A stretch of 64,000 nucleotides of DNA from an uncultured Oscillospiraceae bacterium. Lineage in GTDB: Bacteria > Bacillota > Clostridia > Oscillospirales > Oscillospiraceae. Where the stretch lies: contig CAKTRJ010000001.1 in assembly GCA_934597345.1 (NCBI GenBank), positions 1 through 64,000 of the forward strand, read 5' to 3'. Made by a program: the position numbers and the translations under genes. Within the stretch, counting starts at the first letter, position 1. The number at the start of each line of letters is the position of its first letter. The notes beneath the pieces are model-generated. The model was not told where the DNA came from and made no database searches. It was given only the letters and a program-made list of their open reading frames with translations. Shown here piece after piece: positions 23,555 to 32,791 of the stretch.

Positions 23555-24562
23555 ATGTATCGGAAAAAGAAACTGTTGGCACTGCTGCTGGCGCTGGCGA
23601 TGCTGCTGTGCGCCTGCGGCGGTCATCCTGCACAGGAGCCGGAGACACCGGAAGCACCGGAGGAAGCGCCCTATGCGTTCACACTGGAATATCACCGCTG
23701 CGCGCCGCTGGTAGAGCAGCAGATCGGCAGCGATCTGGTGGCGGCGGCCCGGCAGGTGATCGGCGCCTTTCTGGCGGGGGAGACCGCGGTGATGCTGCCG
23801 GAGGGCGACTACGGCGGCAATCCCGGCAACGATCTGGGCTACGCCCTCAACAGTATGTGCCCGGCCTTCGGCGCGGTGACGGACTACGACGACAACCGCT
23901 TCGACAAGGCTACCCGCACCGTCACATGGGCCTATACCCGGACGCCGGAACAGGTACAGGAGGTGCTGACGGCGCTGGAGCGGACCACCGTCGATTGCAT
24001 GAGCCTTTTGCGTCAGGGCGACGGCGAGACCGCTCGCGCTCTGCTGCTGTACCGCGCCCTGACGGAGCAGGCCGCCTACGATTATGACGTATCCGGCACC
24101 TATGACGATGATCCTGCGGCGTACCGTTTCCACACCAGCAGCTACTCGGCGCTGGTGCTCCACAGCGGCATCTGCTATTCCTTCGCGCAGGCGCTGGCCT
24201 TCCTGTATACGCAGGCAGAGCTGGACTGCGCCGCTGTGATGGGAGACAGCGAGACCGCGGGCCTTCACATGTGGCTGATGGCCGCCATCAATGGGAAATG
24301 GTACTACCTTGACCCCACATGGGACGTGGGCGGCGGCTGGTACTACTTCGGCATGACGGCGGAGGATCGTGCCACATGGGCCGGGGAGTTTACCGGTGCT
24401 GCCCTGTTGGGGCAGGATGCCGCGCAGCTGGCCGATCTGTCCGATACCCGCTTTTCCGCTGTTAACTGCCATTGGTGGACGGATATGACCATCGACCGTC
24501 AGGCGGGACAGGCGGTGTTTACCGCCGCGGAGGATGAGAAAACGGTGCTGCCGCTGAACTGA
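23555..24562 (+). CDS. Lipoprotein with transglutaminase-like domain
   Basis: A 335-residue lipoprotein: signal peptide and lipobox LLCACG (Cys about residue 19), an acidic Pro/Glu linker, then a papain/transglutaminase-like fold. The catalytic Cys is in LVLHSGICYSFAQALAFL (about 212), His in AGLHMWLMAAINGKWYYLDPTWD, and Asp in that same LDPTWD motif, the usual Cys-His-Asp order. Such proteins are peptidases or peptidoglycan-associated enzymes at the cell surface. ATG 23555 follows AAGGAG. It is monocistronic. Confidence 0.8.
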   Translation: MYRKKKLLALLLALAMLLCACGGHPAQEPETPEAPEEAPYAFTLEYHRCAPLVEQQIGSDLVAAARQVIGAFLAGETAVMLPEGDYGGNPGNDLGYALNSMCPAFGAVTDYDDNRFDKATRTVTWAYTRTPEQVQEVLTALERTTVDCMSLLRQGDGETARALLLYRALTEQAAYDYDVSGTYDDDPAAYRFHTSSYSALVLHSGICYSFAQALAFLYTQAELDCAAVMGDSETAGLHMWLMAAINGKWYYLDPTWDVGGGWYYFGMTAEDRATWAGEFTGAALLGQDAAQLADLSDTRFSAVNCHWWTDMTIDRQAGQAVFTAAEDEKTVLPLN

Positions 24563-24603
24563 CCGCAAAAAAAGAGACTGCGAAAGCAGTCTCTTTTTTG
24601 CGG
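24563..24603. terminator. Bidirectional terminator
   Basis: An 18-bp stem with A/T tracts around GAAA separates the lipoprotein gene from clpC. Confidence 0.9.
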
Positions 24604-27144
24604 TTATTCCGCCTTGTCCTCGGAAGATTCCTCGGATTCCTGCGTTTCCTCGGCGATGGTCTCGGCCTCCGCCTCGGCGGCGGGAACCTTCTCCACGACC
24701 ACCTTGCCGTCACGCAGCGTCACCTTGGCGGTGTCGCCGAACTTCAGGGTGCCCTCCAGCATCTGCTCGGCCACGGCGTCCTCCACGGTGTTCTGGATGG
24801 AACGGCGCAGGGGACGTGCGCCATACTCGGCGTCGAAGCCGTCCTTGGCAAGGGCCGCTACCGCGTCCTCATCGGACTCCAGCGTGATACCCTGCTGGGC
24901 CATACGCTTGCCGGTGACGGCCAGCATACGGTGGGCGATCTTCACGATGTCCTCCTCCGTCAGCTGACGGAACACGATGGTCTCGTCGATACGGTTCAGG
25001 AACTCCGGCTTGAAGGTGCGCTTCAGCTCGGCCATCACGGCTTCTCTGATGCGGGCGAACCGGGCGGCCTCGTCGGCCTCCTTCTGCTTCTCGGTGCCGT
25101 CAAAGCCCAGCGGGGCATTCTCGGCGGCGGTGATGTTCTTGGCGCCCACGTTGGAGGTCATGACGATGACGGTGTTCTTGAAGTCCACCCTGCGGCCCTG
25201 GGAGTCGGTGACGATGCCGTCCTCCAGAATTTGCAGCAGGATGTTCCACACGTCCTCGTGAGCCTTTTCGATCTCATCGAACAGCACCACGGAATAAGGC
25301 TTGCGGCGCACCTTTTCGGTCAGCTGGCCGCCCTCCTCGTGGCCCACATAGCCGGGAGGCGAGCCTACCAGACGGGACACCGTGTGCCGCTCCATGTACT
25401 CGGACATGTCGATACGGATCATGGCGTTCTCGTCACCGAACATGGCTTCGGCCAGGGTCTTGCACAGCTCGGTTTTGCCCACGCCGGTGGGGCCCAGGAA
25501 CAGGAAGGAGCCGATGGGCCGCTTGGGGTCCTTCAGGCCCACACGGCCGCGGCGGATGGCCTTGGCCACGGCGGCCACAGCCTCATCCTGCCCCACCACA
25601 CGCTGGTGCAGGGTCTCCTCCAGCTTCAGCAGACGCATGCTCTCGTCCTCGGTCAGGCGGGTGACGGGGATGCCCGTCCAGCCGGCCACCACATTGGCGA
25701 TGTCCTCGGCGGTGACGGTGCCGCGGTTCTGGCTCAATTTCTTGCGCCAGTTGTCCCGCTCGATCTCCACCTGATCGGTGTAGTTCTTCTCGATGTCCCG
25801 CAGCTGGGCGGCCTTTTCGTAGTCCTGCGCGGTGATGGCTTCGGACTTCTCCCGGCGCAGCGCGGCGATCTTCTCCTCCAGCGACTTCAGGTCGGGGGAG
25901 GCGCTCTCCGCCTTCATCCGCACCTGAGAGGCGGCCTCGTCCATCAGGTCGATGGCCTTATCCGGCAGGAACCGGTCGTTGATGTACCGGCGGGACAGGG
26001 ACACGGCGGCGTCCAGCGCCTCATCGGTGATGGTCAGCTTGTGGTGTGCCTCATACTTATCCCGCAAGCCCTTCAGAATGGCCACGGTGTTCTCGGCGGA
26101 GGGCTCACCCACGGTGACGGGCTGGAACCGGCGCTCCAGTGCGGCGTCCTTTTCGATGTACTTGCGGTACTCGTTCAGGGTCGTCGCGCCCACCACGCGG
26201 ATCTCACCACGGCCCAGAGCGGGCTTGATGATGTTGGCGGCGTCCACAGCGCCCTCGGCGGAGCCTGCGCCCACGATGGTGTGCAGCTCGTCGATGAACA
26301 GGATCACGTTGCCGTCCTTCTTCACCTCGTCCAGCGCGTTCTTGATACGCTCCTCGAACTCGCCACGGTACTTAGTGCCGGCCACCATGCCGCTGAGGTC
26401 AAGGCTCAGGAGCTTCTTGTTCAGCAGCTCCTCCGGCACGTCGGCGGCGGCGATCCGCTGGGCCAGCCCCTCGGCGATGGCGGTCTTGCCCACGCCGGGC
26501 TCACCGATCAGCACGGGGTTGTTCTTGGTACGGCGGGACAGGATCTGGATCACACGCTGGATCTCCTTGTCACGGCCGATCACGGGGTCAAGCTTGCCCT
26601 GACGGGCGGCCTCGGTCAGGTCACGGGTGAACTCCTCCAGCGTCTTGCCGGTCTTTTTGTTCTCCTTATTGGCGGTATTTGCGCCGCTGGTCACGGTGTG
26701 GGGCGAGCTTTCGCTGAGTTTCTGCTGTACGCTGGCGTACATCTTCCGGGGATCCACGCCCACGGTGCGCAGGATGCGCACGGCCATATTGCTGCCCTCA
26801 CGCAGCAGACCCATCAGCAGATGCTCGGTGCCGATATATCCGGCGCCCATCCGGTGGGATTCGCCCACCGCCAGCTCGATAACGCTCTTGGCACGGGGCG
26901 TCAGGCCCTGACTGGGCGCGTCGCCGGAGGTGCCCTGTCCCACGCTGCGCTGGAGGATGCCGGTGATCATCTCGTCGGTGAGACCGTACTCGGACAGCAC
27001 CCGGTGAGCGATGCCCTCCTCCTCACGCAGCAGGCCCAGCAGCAGATGCTCGCAGCCTACATAGCCATGGCCCAGATCCTGAGCCGCTTCCTGCGCCAGA
27101 CGCAGGGATTCTTCCGCACGGGGAGTAAATTTATTCTCATTCAT
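24604..27144 (-). CDS. clpC: ATP-dependent Clp protease ATPase subunit ClpC
   Basis: An 846-residue class I Hsp100 unfoldase. It has two N-terminal Clp_N repeats ([15 protein letters not shown] and [15 protein letters not shown]), AAA1 with GEPGVGKT and ILFIDE, a middle coiled coil carrying a UVR-like segment ([11 protein letters not shown]), AAA2 with GPTGVGKT and FDEIEKAH, and an acidic C-terminal tail. It feeds proteins to ClpP and is normally activated by McsB-dependent arginine phosphorylation or MecA-type adaptors. It is the last gene of the CtsR-controlled operon; a 175-base gap with a dispersed repeat separates it from mcsA. AGGATG precedes ATG 27144. Confidence 0.95.
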   Translation of the reverse strand: MNENKFTPRAEESLRLAQEAAQDLGHGYVGCEHLLLGLLREEEGIAHRVLSEYGLTDEMITGILQRSVGQGTSGDAPSQGLTPRAKSVIELAVGESHRMGAGYIGTEHLLMGLLREGSNMAVRILRTVGVDPRKMYASVQQKLSESSPHTVTSGANTANKENKKTGKTLEEFTRDLTEAARQGKLDPVIGRDKEIQRVIQILSRRTKNNPVLIGEPGVGKTAIAEGLAQRIAAADVPEELLNKKLLSLDLSGMVAGTKYRGEFEERIKNALDEVKKDGNVILFIDELHTIVGAGSAEGAVDAANIIKPALGRGEIRVVGATTLNEYRKYIEKDAALERRFQPVTVGEPSAENTVAILKGLRDKYEAHHKLTITDEALDAAVSLSRRYINDRFLPDKAIDLMDEAASQVRMKAESASPDLKSLEEKIAALRREKSEAITAQDYEKAAQLRDIEKNYTDQVEIERDNWRKKLSQNRGTVTAEDIANVVAGWTGIPVTRLTEDESMRLLKLEETLHQRVVGQDEAVAAVAKAIRRGRVGLKDPKRPIGSFLFLGPTGVGKTELCKTLAEAMFGDENAMIRIDMSEYMERHTVSRLVGSPPGYVGHEEGGQLTEKVRRKPYSVVLFDEIEKAHEDVWNILLQILEDGIVTDSQGRRVDFKNTVIVMTSNVGAKNITAAENAPLGFDGTEKQKEADEAARFARIREAVMAELKRTFKPEFLNRIDETIVFRQLTEEDIVKIAHRMLAVTGKRMAQQGITLESDEDAVAALAKDGFDAEYGARPLRRSIQNTVEDAVAEQMLEGTLKFGDTAKVTLRDGKVVVEKVPAAEAEAETIAEETQESEESSEDKAE

Positions 27145-27176
27145 AAATGGTCACATCCTTTCGACTTGTTAAAGCC

Positions 27177-27280
27177 TGTCATTGCGAGGAGCGAAGCGAC
27201 GCGGCAATCCGTTTTCCTTTGGTTGGCAGCCGGGGAATACGGATTCCCACGCCAGTGTGCGCACTGGCTCGGAATGACAT
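27177..27280. repeat. Dispersed intergenic repeat, family D
   Basis: It begins TCATTGCGAGGAGCGAAGCG and ends GGCTCGGAATGACA. Related copies lie at 36716-36820 (opposite orientation) and 51286-51326 (partial). It sits between mcsA and clpC, where mcsB is found in many Firmicutes. Confidence 0.7.
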
Positions 27281-27319
27281 GTGGTTTTAGCAGCCTTCTC
27301 TTTATTCGTTTCTTGCGTC

Positions 27320-27751
27320 TTACGCGGAGAGCTTTTTCAGCTCATCCCGCAGACGGGCCGCTTCCTCGTAGTTTTCATCGTCTACGGCGGCCTTCAGCTG
27401 ATTTTCCAGCGCGTTGCGCTGACGCTCCTTCTGGAGCCGTACCTCCTCGTCCCGGCCCACCAGTCCGACGGGGGTATCGGGAGTATCCTCGATGCCTGCG
27501 GCGGCGCGGGCCGCCTCCTCCAGCGGGGCGGGGAACTCGGTCATGCGGTTGGACAGCATGCCGAAATCCTCCAGCAGCGAGAAGGGATCGAAGAAGCTGC
27601 GGCGGAAGGAACGGAAACTGCTGCTCATTCCTCTGGTATAGCCCAGCTCCGCCGCGCATTCGGGACACAGATGCACCTGTGTCACCTTGCCGTTGATATT
27701 GCTCTGATAATAGAAGGTGGCTTCTCTCTGGCCACAGCGTTCACATTTCAT
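27320..27751 (-). CDS. mcsA: McsA: zinc-binding activator with UVR motif
   Basis: A 143-residue protein. CERCG (residues 3-7) and CPEC (about 29-32) form a zinc-binding pair at the N-terminus; the C-terminus carries a UvrB/UvrC motif (LENQLKAAVDDENYEEAARLRDELKKL). In Bacillus McsA has two CxxC pairs and activates the arginine kinase McsB; here the middle pair is not seen, since only four cysteines are present. AAGGAGG precedes ATG 27751. It is the second gene of the operon, 24 bases after ctsR. Confidence 0.88.
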   Translation of the reverse strand: MKCERCGQREATFYYQSNINGKVTQVHLCPECAAELGYTRGMSSSFRSFRRSFFDPFSLLEDFGMLSNRMTEFPAPLEEAARAAAGIEDTPDTPVGLVGRDEEVRLQKERQRNALENQLKAAVDDENYEEAARLRDELKKLSA

Positions 27752-27775
27752 AAATCATAACCTCCTTTTGGAAAA

Positions 27776-28225
27776 TCAAACCAAATGGATCAATACCTGT
27801 TTGAAAATATCGGAGCGCAGCATGTCGCGGCTGCTCCGGTCTACCCGGCGCAAGGCCCGGTCGCCGGTTCCCGCCAGCAGAGACCGGCCCGCCTCGGCGG
27901 AGATGGCCTCGCTGTCCACCAGATTCTGTACGATGGCCCGGGCGCTGGCAGCGTCCAACTCATCGCCGATGGAATTGATGACGTGCATCAGCAGCGTCTT
28001 GCGGTCTGTCCGCACCCGCGTGATGCGGATGTAGCCGTTGCCGCCCCGGCGGCTCTCCACGATGTAGCCGTGCTCCGGGGAGAAGCGGGTGGACATGACG
28101 TAGTTGATCTGGCTGGGTACGCAGTTGAACCGCTGGGCCAGATCGCTGCGCTGCAATTCCAGCACACCGTCCGTCTCCTCCAATGCCGATTGGATAAAGC
28201 TGGCGATCACATCCGAGATACCCAT
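27776..28225 (-). CDS. ctsR: Heat-shock repressor CtsR
   Basis: A 149-residue repressor of class III heat-shock genes. The N-terminal winged helix-turn-helix contains SDVIASFIQSAL, LAQRFNCVPSQINYVMSTRF and the glycine-rich wing SRRGGNGYIRI that senses temperature; the C-terminal four-helix domain binds McsB/ClpC. ATG 28225 follows GGAGGGCGAGGA. Two CtsR-type heptad repeats flank its promoter, so it represses its own operon. Confidence 0.93.
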   Translation of the reverse strand: MGISDVIASFIQSALEETDGVLELQRSDLAQRFNCVPSQINYVMSTRFSPEHGYIVESRRGGNGYIRITRVRTDRKTLLMHVINSIGDELDAASARAIVQNLVDSEAISAEAGRSLLAGTGDRALRRVDRSSRDMLRSDIFKQVLIHLV

Positions 28226-28250
28226 TTCCTCGCCCTCCTTTGTTTGACTT

Positions 28251-28268
28251 TGCCTTTCTTTGACCTTT
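28251..28268 (-). promoter_or_regulatory. CtsR operator, downstream box
   Basis: The minus strand reads AGGTCAAAGAAAGGCAAAG, a direct heptad repeat (GGTCAAA-3 nt-GGCAAA-like) downstream of the -10. CtsR binds GGTCAAA direct repeats. Confidence 0.8.
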
Positions 28269-28274
28269 GAACGT

Positions 28275-28303
28275 ATAATACACCTGTCCGCCCATAATGT
28301 CAA
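28275..28303 (-). promoter_or_regulatory. Sigma-A promoter of the ctsR operon
   Basis: TTGACA (28303-28298), 17 bases, TATTAT (28280-28275) on the minus strand, between two CtsR boxes. Confidence 0.85.
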
Positions 28304-28310
28304 TAGGTAA

Positions 28311-28330
28311 ATTTGACTTTCTTTGACTTT
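28311..28330 (-). promoter_or_regulatory. CtsR operator, upstream box
   Basis: The minus strand reads AAAGTCAAAGAAAGTCAAAT, two AGTCAAA heptads in tandem just upstream of the -35. Confidence 0.75.
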
Positions 28331-28658
28331 TTATGTAAACAATTTGTGAACGGCCCGCGCAACCTGAAGCTGCGGCAAAAAACGGAAGAAAACGGAAAAT
28401 GCAAGTTGAAATTGCTGTACAAGAGGGGAGGGGGTAGGGTATAATATTATACATATGTAGGGGCGGGCGACTCTGCCCGCCCTATCGGAAACGCAGCGGT
28501 TATCGTTAGAGGGCGGATACCCCAAGGGCACTCGTTCCGCTGCGCTCCACAGCGCTCGCCGTCCGCCCCTACGCGCCGACCTTGATAGAATATTCGTAAG
28601 GGGCGGCGTCCTCGACGCCCCGCCAACACCGTATCCCCCACACCGAAAGGAGACTCCT
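28331..28658. repeat. Gap with dispersed repeats of family C
   Basis: It holds a perfect TATAATATTATA palindrome (28440-28451, a possible divergent -10), inverted-repeat words GTAGGGGCGGGCGACTCTGC (28457 on) and GGGGCGGCGTCCTCGACGCC (about 28600-28622), and a run of related GC-rich DNA. Similar GTAGGGCGG elements lie at 35717, 41238 and 43378. No gene is seen. Confidence 0.6.
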
Positions 28659-30443
28659 ATGAACACCAACTGGAACGATCCCAACTTTCAGGGCTTCAAG
28701 GGCCAGAGCCCCTTCCAACGGGCGGGCCATACCCCCAAGCCCCGCAAGGCCGTCGGCACGCCTGTCGGCCGCACGATACTGAACCTGGCGGTCACGCTGG
28801 TGTTCGCGGCGGTGTATTTCTACATCGTCCTGCCGCCCATCAGCCTGAAAGCGCCGGAGTTCTATGCGTTTATCCTGCTGGTCTGCGGCGTGTATGGCCT
28901 GTGTGCCATCCTGACCTCCGGCTTTCAGGGCGACGGCGCAAAGGGCTATTTCACATTTCTGAAAAAGCAGTGCCTGATCCCGCTGCTGCTGGCTGCCGCG
29001 CTGGTGGCCACGGCACTGATCGGCAGCGCCCTGGGCTGGCAGGTGTTCCGGGCCGACAGCTACCGCGGCCTGCTGACGGTGGAGACCGGCGACTTCGCCG
29101 CCGAGGTGGAGGAGATCTCCTTTGACCAGATTCCCATGCTGGATAAGGATTCCGCCGCCAAGCTGGGCAACCGCAAGCTGGGCGAGCTGGCAGACATGGT
29201 CTCCCAGTTCGAGGTGGCCGACAACTATACCCAGATCAACTATAAGGGCCGCCCCGTCCGTGTCACCACCCTGCAATACGGCGACATCATCAAGTGGCTC
29301 AATAACCGCAAGGCCGGTCTGCCCGCCTATCTCATCATCGACATGGTGACCCAGAATGTGGAGGTAGTGCGGCTGGAGGAGGGCATCCGCTACACGCCCG
29401 CCGAGCATTTCAGCCGCAATCTCTACCGCTATCTCCGCTTCCACTATCCTACCTTCATTTTTGACGAGCCTGCCTTCGAGATCGACGAGGAGGGCCGCCC
29501 CTGGTGGGTCTGTCCCCGGATCGACCGCACTATCGGCCTGTTCGGCGGCACGGACATCACCGGCGCGGTGCTGGTGAACGCCGTCACCGGTGAAACGGCA
29601 TATTACACCGTGGCGGACATCCCCACTTGGGTGGATCACGTCTACACCGCCGATCTCATCATCCAGCAGTACGACTATCATGGCACCTATATCAACGGCT
29701 TCTGGAACTCTCTGTTCGGCCAGCGCGAGGTGACCGTCACCACCGAGGGCTATAACTACATCGCCATCGGAGACGATGTATATATGTATACCGGCATTAC
29801 CTCCGTGGTGTCCGACGAGTCCAACGTGGGCTTCATCCTGTCCAATCAGCGCACCAAGGAGACCCGGTTCTACGCCGTGGCCGGTGCGGAGGAGTACTCC
29901 GCCATGGAATCCGCCCAGGGTCAGGTGCAGCAGATGAAGTACACCGCCACCTTCCCGCTGCTGCTGAACGTGGCGGAGCAGCCCACCTATTTCATGGCGC
30001 TGAAGGACGCGGCGGGACTGGTGAAAATGTACGCCATGGTCAATGTCAGCCAGTATCAGATCGTGGCCACCGGCGCCACCGTGGCGGAGTGCGAGACCAA
30101 TTACCGCCAGATGCTGCTGAACGCCAAGCTCATCCACCCGGAGGACAGCGCCCTGCCGGAGGATCAGCTGGCGCTGACTGAGGCCCATACCGGGACTATC
30201 ACCGACATCCGCAGCGCCGTCATGGACGGCAATACCCGCTACTATCTGTGCATCGACGGCGAGTGGTATACCGGGCAGGCCGTGGACACGCCGCAGCTGA
30301 TCCTGCTGAACGTAGGCGATGTGGTGACAGTGCGTTGCTACGCGGCGGCCGGTGGGATCGCGCAGCCTATTTACAGCATCGAATACAGCGCAGACCAGCC
30401 CTCCGCACCAGAGAGCGCGGACGTCCCGGTTGACGCAGCATAA
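28659..30443 (+). CDS. Unknown protein with three N-terminal membrane helices and a large outer domain
   Basis: A 594-residue protein I do not recognise. A Pro/Gly-rich start is followed by three helices (about 39-62, 68-90 and 106-128). The remaining 460 residues form a soluble, beta-rich domain with Trp/Tyr-rich stretches (WWVCPRIDRTIGLFGG, YDYHGTYINGFWNSLFG) and ending in an OB-like strand pattern and an acidic Pro/Ala tail. No signal peptide, lipobox or catalytic motif is evident. AAAGGAG precedes ATG 28659 and a terminator follows. Homologues may exist across Oscillospiraceae, but I cannot name a family. Confidence 0.7.
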   Translation: MNTNWNDPNFQGFKGQSPFQRAGHTPKPRKAVGTPVGRTILNLAVTLVFAAVYFYIVLPPISLKAPEFYAFILLVCGVYGLCAILTSGFQGDGAKGYFTFLKKQCLIPLLLAAALVATALIGSALGWQVFRADSYRGLLTVETGDFAAEVEEISFDQIPMLDKDSAAKLGNRKLGELADMVSQFEVADNYTQINYKGRPVRVTTLQYGDIIKWLNNRKAGLPAYLIIDMVTQNVEVVRLEEGIRYTPAEHFSRNLYRYLRFHYPTFIFDEPAFEIDEEGRPWWVCPRIDRTIGLFGGTDITGAVLVNAVTGETAYYTVADIPTWVDHVYTADLIIQQYDYHGTYINGFWNSLFGQREVTVTTEGYNYIAIGDDVYMYTGITSVVSDESNVGFILSNQRTKETRFYAVAGAEEYSAMESAQGQVQQMKYTATFPLLLNVAEQPTYFMALKDAAGLVKMYAMVNVSQYQIVATGATVAECETNYRQMLLNAKLIHPEDSALPEDQLALTEAHTGTITDIRSAVMDGNTRYYLCIDGEWYTGQAVDTPQLILLNVGDVVTVRCYAAAGGIAQPIYSIEYSADQPSAPESADVPVDAA

Positions 30444-30449
30444 AATCAG

Positions 30450-30478
30450 AAACCGGACCCGATGGGTCCGGTTTTTCT
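30450..30478. terminator. Bidirectional terminator
   Basis: AAACCGGACCC pairs with GGGTCCGGTTT around GAT, followed by TTCTTTT. Confidence 0.85.
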
Positions 30479-30494
30479 TTTGAGAAATCCTCCT

Positions 30495-31724
30495 TCACAC
30501 CACCTGAAACAGGAAAAACTTCAGGTAGTTCGTCTCCTCCACACCCCAGAGGATGGGATGGTCGGCGCACTGCTGCCGGGCCTCGATCTGCCGTAGCTGT
30601 ACCCCGGCGTCACGGGCGGCGCTGTGGAGCATTTTGATGAACAGCTCCTCGGTGGCGAAGTGGCTGCACGAGCAGGTGGCCAGATATCCGCCCCGGGGCA
30701 GCAGCTTCATGGCCCGGTAGTTGATCTCCTTATAGCCGCTCATGGCGTTGTGGACTGTCTTGCGGCTCTTGGTAAAGGCCGGGGGATCGAGGATGATGAA
30801 ATCGTATTTCCGGGGCTGCTTCTCCAGCTCCGGAAGCAGGTCGAACACGTTGGCGGCCATGCAGTCCATGATGCCGTCCAGCCCGTTGCGGCGGGCGTTC
30901 TCCACCGTGCACTGCACGGCGAACTCCGACACGTCCACGGCGGTGACGTGGGCCGCGCCGCCCCTGGCGGCGTTCAGGGCAAAGCTGCCGGTGTGGGTGA
31001 AGCAGTCCAGCACCGTCCTGCCCTTTGCCAGCCTGGCCACGGCAAGGCGGTTATACTTCTGATCCAGGAAGAAACCGGTCTTCTGGCCGTTTTCAAAGTC
31101 CACGGTGTAGACGATGCCGTTCTCCGTGATGTCCACGCAGGTCTTCTCCGGCGGCGTCTCGCCGGGCAGCAGATACCAGTCCTTGTTCTGCGCCATGCCC
31201 TCCCGCTCCCGCAGGGCTACGTCGTTGCGCTCGTAGATGCCCCGGATGTCCTGTCCGTCCTCCCGCAGCACCTTTGCCAGCAGGGGAAACAGGCGATCCT
31301 TGATGCGCTCCATGCCAAGGCTCAGGGTCTGGGTCACCAGCACGGACTCGAACCGGTCCACCGTCAGACCGGGGAACAGGTCGGCTTCACCGAAAATGAC
31401 GCGGCAGCAGCGGCTGTCGGTCTCGCCCATGACGGTCTTGCGGTAGTCCCAGGCGTAGCGGACACGGCGCTCCCAGAAGGCGTCGGAAAAGTCGTCGTTG
31501 GCGTTGCGGCTGAGAAGCCGCATGCGAATCTTGGAGTGGCTGTTGTAGAAGCCGCAGCCCAGCCAGCTGCCCTTCCGGCTCACCACGTCCACTAGGGCGC
31601 CATCCTCCGGCGTGCCGTCCATGGCGGTCACTTCGCCCTCATAGACCCATGGGTGCCCTCCCGTCAGGGCAGCCTCCCCCTTGGGAGTAATGGTGATCTT
31701 GGGATAGGGACGCAGTGCTTTCAT
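30495..31724 (-). CDS. Class I SAM-dependent rRNA methyltransferase, RlmI-like
   Basis: A 409-residue enzyme with an N-terminal PUA domain (about 1-75; GGHPWVYEGEV) and a Rossmann methyltransferase domain. The SAM site is VLDCFTHTGSFALNAARGGA (about 230), with the acidic VDVSE after the second strand and DPPAFTKS (about 305) as the motif IV loop; the late CSCSHF gives the catalytic cysteine region. This is the RlmI/YccW plan, which makes 5-methylcytidine in 23S rRNA. ATG 31724 follows AGGAGAG. TATAAT lies about 40 bases upstream. Confidence 0.9.
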   Translation of the reverse strand: MKALRPYPKITITPKGEAALTGGHPWVYEGEVTAMDGTPEDGALVDVVSRKGSWLGCGFYNSHSKIRMRLLSRNANDDFSDAFWERRVRYAWDYRKTVMGETDSRCCRVIFGEADLFPGLTVDRFESVLVTQTLSLGMERIKDRLFPLLAKVLREDGQDIRGIYERNDVALREREGMAQNKDWYLLPGETPPEKTCVDITENGIVYTVDFENGQKTGFFLDQKYNRLAVARLAKGRTVLDCFTHTGSFALNAARGGAAHVTAVDVSEFAVQCTVENARRNGLDGIMDCMAANVFDLLPELEKQPRKYDFIILDPPAFTKSRKTVHNAMSGYKEINYRAMKLLPRGGYLATCSCSHFATEELFIKMLHSAARDAGVQLRQIEARQQCADHPILWGVEETNYLKFFLFQVV

Positions 31725-31824
31725 GGCGGTTCTCTCCTGTCGTGTGAATGATAATTTATTATAGCACATTCTTTTCTTCCGTGCCACATATATATGAGGG
31801 AGAAACTCAAAAAGGAGAAGTACC

Positions 31825-32568
31825 ATGCCGAATATATATTTAAGTCCAAGCACACAAGAATATAATCCCTACATCACCGGCTCCGGCAGCGAGGAATACT
31901 GGATGAATCGCATCGCCGACGCCATGGAGCCGTATCTGCGGGCCAACACCATCCGCTTTACCCGCAACACACCGGAGATGACCGCCGCGTCCTCTATCGC
32001 CCAGGCGGCACGGGGCAGCTATGATTTCTATCTGGCCCTCCACTCCAACGCCAGCGGCGACGGCTCCAGCGAAGGCCGCCAGCGGGGCATCATCGCCTTT
32101 TATTACCCCACCAGCACCAACGGCAGGCGGGCCGCCGATATCTTCGTGGAAAATCTGAAGGAGATCTATCCCCTGCCCGCACTGGTGACGGCCCGCGCCA
32201 CCACAGCCCTGGGGGAGGTGCGCCAGCCCAAGCCGCCCTCGGTGCTGTTGGAGATCGGTTATCACGACAATACCGCCGACGCGCTGTGGATACAGGAGAA
32301 CGTCCAGAACATCGCGGAGAATCTCTCCCGCTCCATGACGGAGTATTTCGCCCTGCCCTTCATCTATCCCATGACGCCCCGGACGGGCACGGTGGTCACG
32401 GAGGAGAGCGCCCTGAACGTGCGGGCCTATCCGTCCCTGAACGGGCAGGTGGTGGGCAGTGTGCCCCGCGAGGCGCAGCTGACGGTGTACGGCCGGTATG
32501 ACGGCTGGTACAGCATGGGCTACGGGAATCTGGCGGGCTATGTGCGGTCGGACTATGTGCGTGTATAG
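31825..32568 (+). CDS. Amidase_3 N-acetylmuramoyl-L-alanine amidase with C-terminal SH3 domain
   Basis: A 247-residue protein. Residues 1-175 match a CwlD/LytC-type amidase: Glu in SGSEEYWMNRIADAME, ALHSNASGDG (zinc His) and LLEIGYHDN (catalytic Glu). The usual first zinc His (GHGG) is not obvious; the N-terminus reads YLSPSTQEYNPYI, so the site may differ. Residues 185-247 are an SH3b domain (ESALNVRAYPSLNGQVVGSV ... YVRSDYVRV). No signal peptide is present, unusual for a wall hydrolase; export may rely on another route, or it acts on entering muropeptides. Confidence 0.8.
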   Translation: MPNIYLSPSTQEYNPYITGSGSEEYWMNRIADAMEPYLRANTIRFTRNTPEMTAASSIAQAARGSYDFYLALHSNASGDGSSEGRQRGIIAFYYPTSTNGRRAADIFVENLKEIYPLPALVTARATTALGEVRQPKPPSVLLEIGYHDNTADALWIQENVQNIAENLSRSMTEYFALPFIYPMTPRTGTVVTEESALNVRAYPSLNGQVVGSVPREAQLTVYGRYDGWYSMGYGNLAGYVRSDYVRV

Positions 32569-32630
32569 GCAGATTCGACAAAATGTTTTTCCCGTGCGGA
32601 CAAAAATTCCACGACAGTGTGTTTTTGTGC

Positions 32631-32659
32631 TTGACAGTTTACTGTAATGAGGTTAGAAT
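32631..32659 (+). promoter_or_regulatory. Promoter of rny
   Basis: TTGACA (32631-32636), 17 bases, TAGAAT (32654-32659). The leader of about 125 bases contains an ATCAGAC/GTCTGAT hairpin of unknown role. Confidence 0.7.
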
Positions 32660-32791
32660 TATGAAGGATTATTATCAGACGATTTAGGGGACTTGTCTGA
32701 TTATTTTCTGAGGACAGCCACCATCCCCATCCCCGCTTGTCCCCGGATGGAGGGCGATTGTCCGGATACACCATATTTACAGGAGGAAACC

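Noticed and set aside
24598..27696. An open frame of over 1000 codons on the plus strand opposite clpC
   Set aside because: It is a GC-driven mirror of clpC codons: His/Gly/Gln-rich with no domain, and clpC has full motif support.
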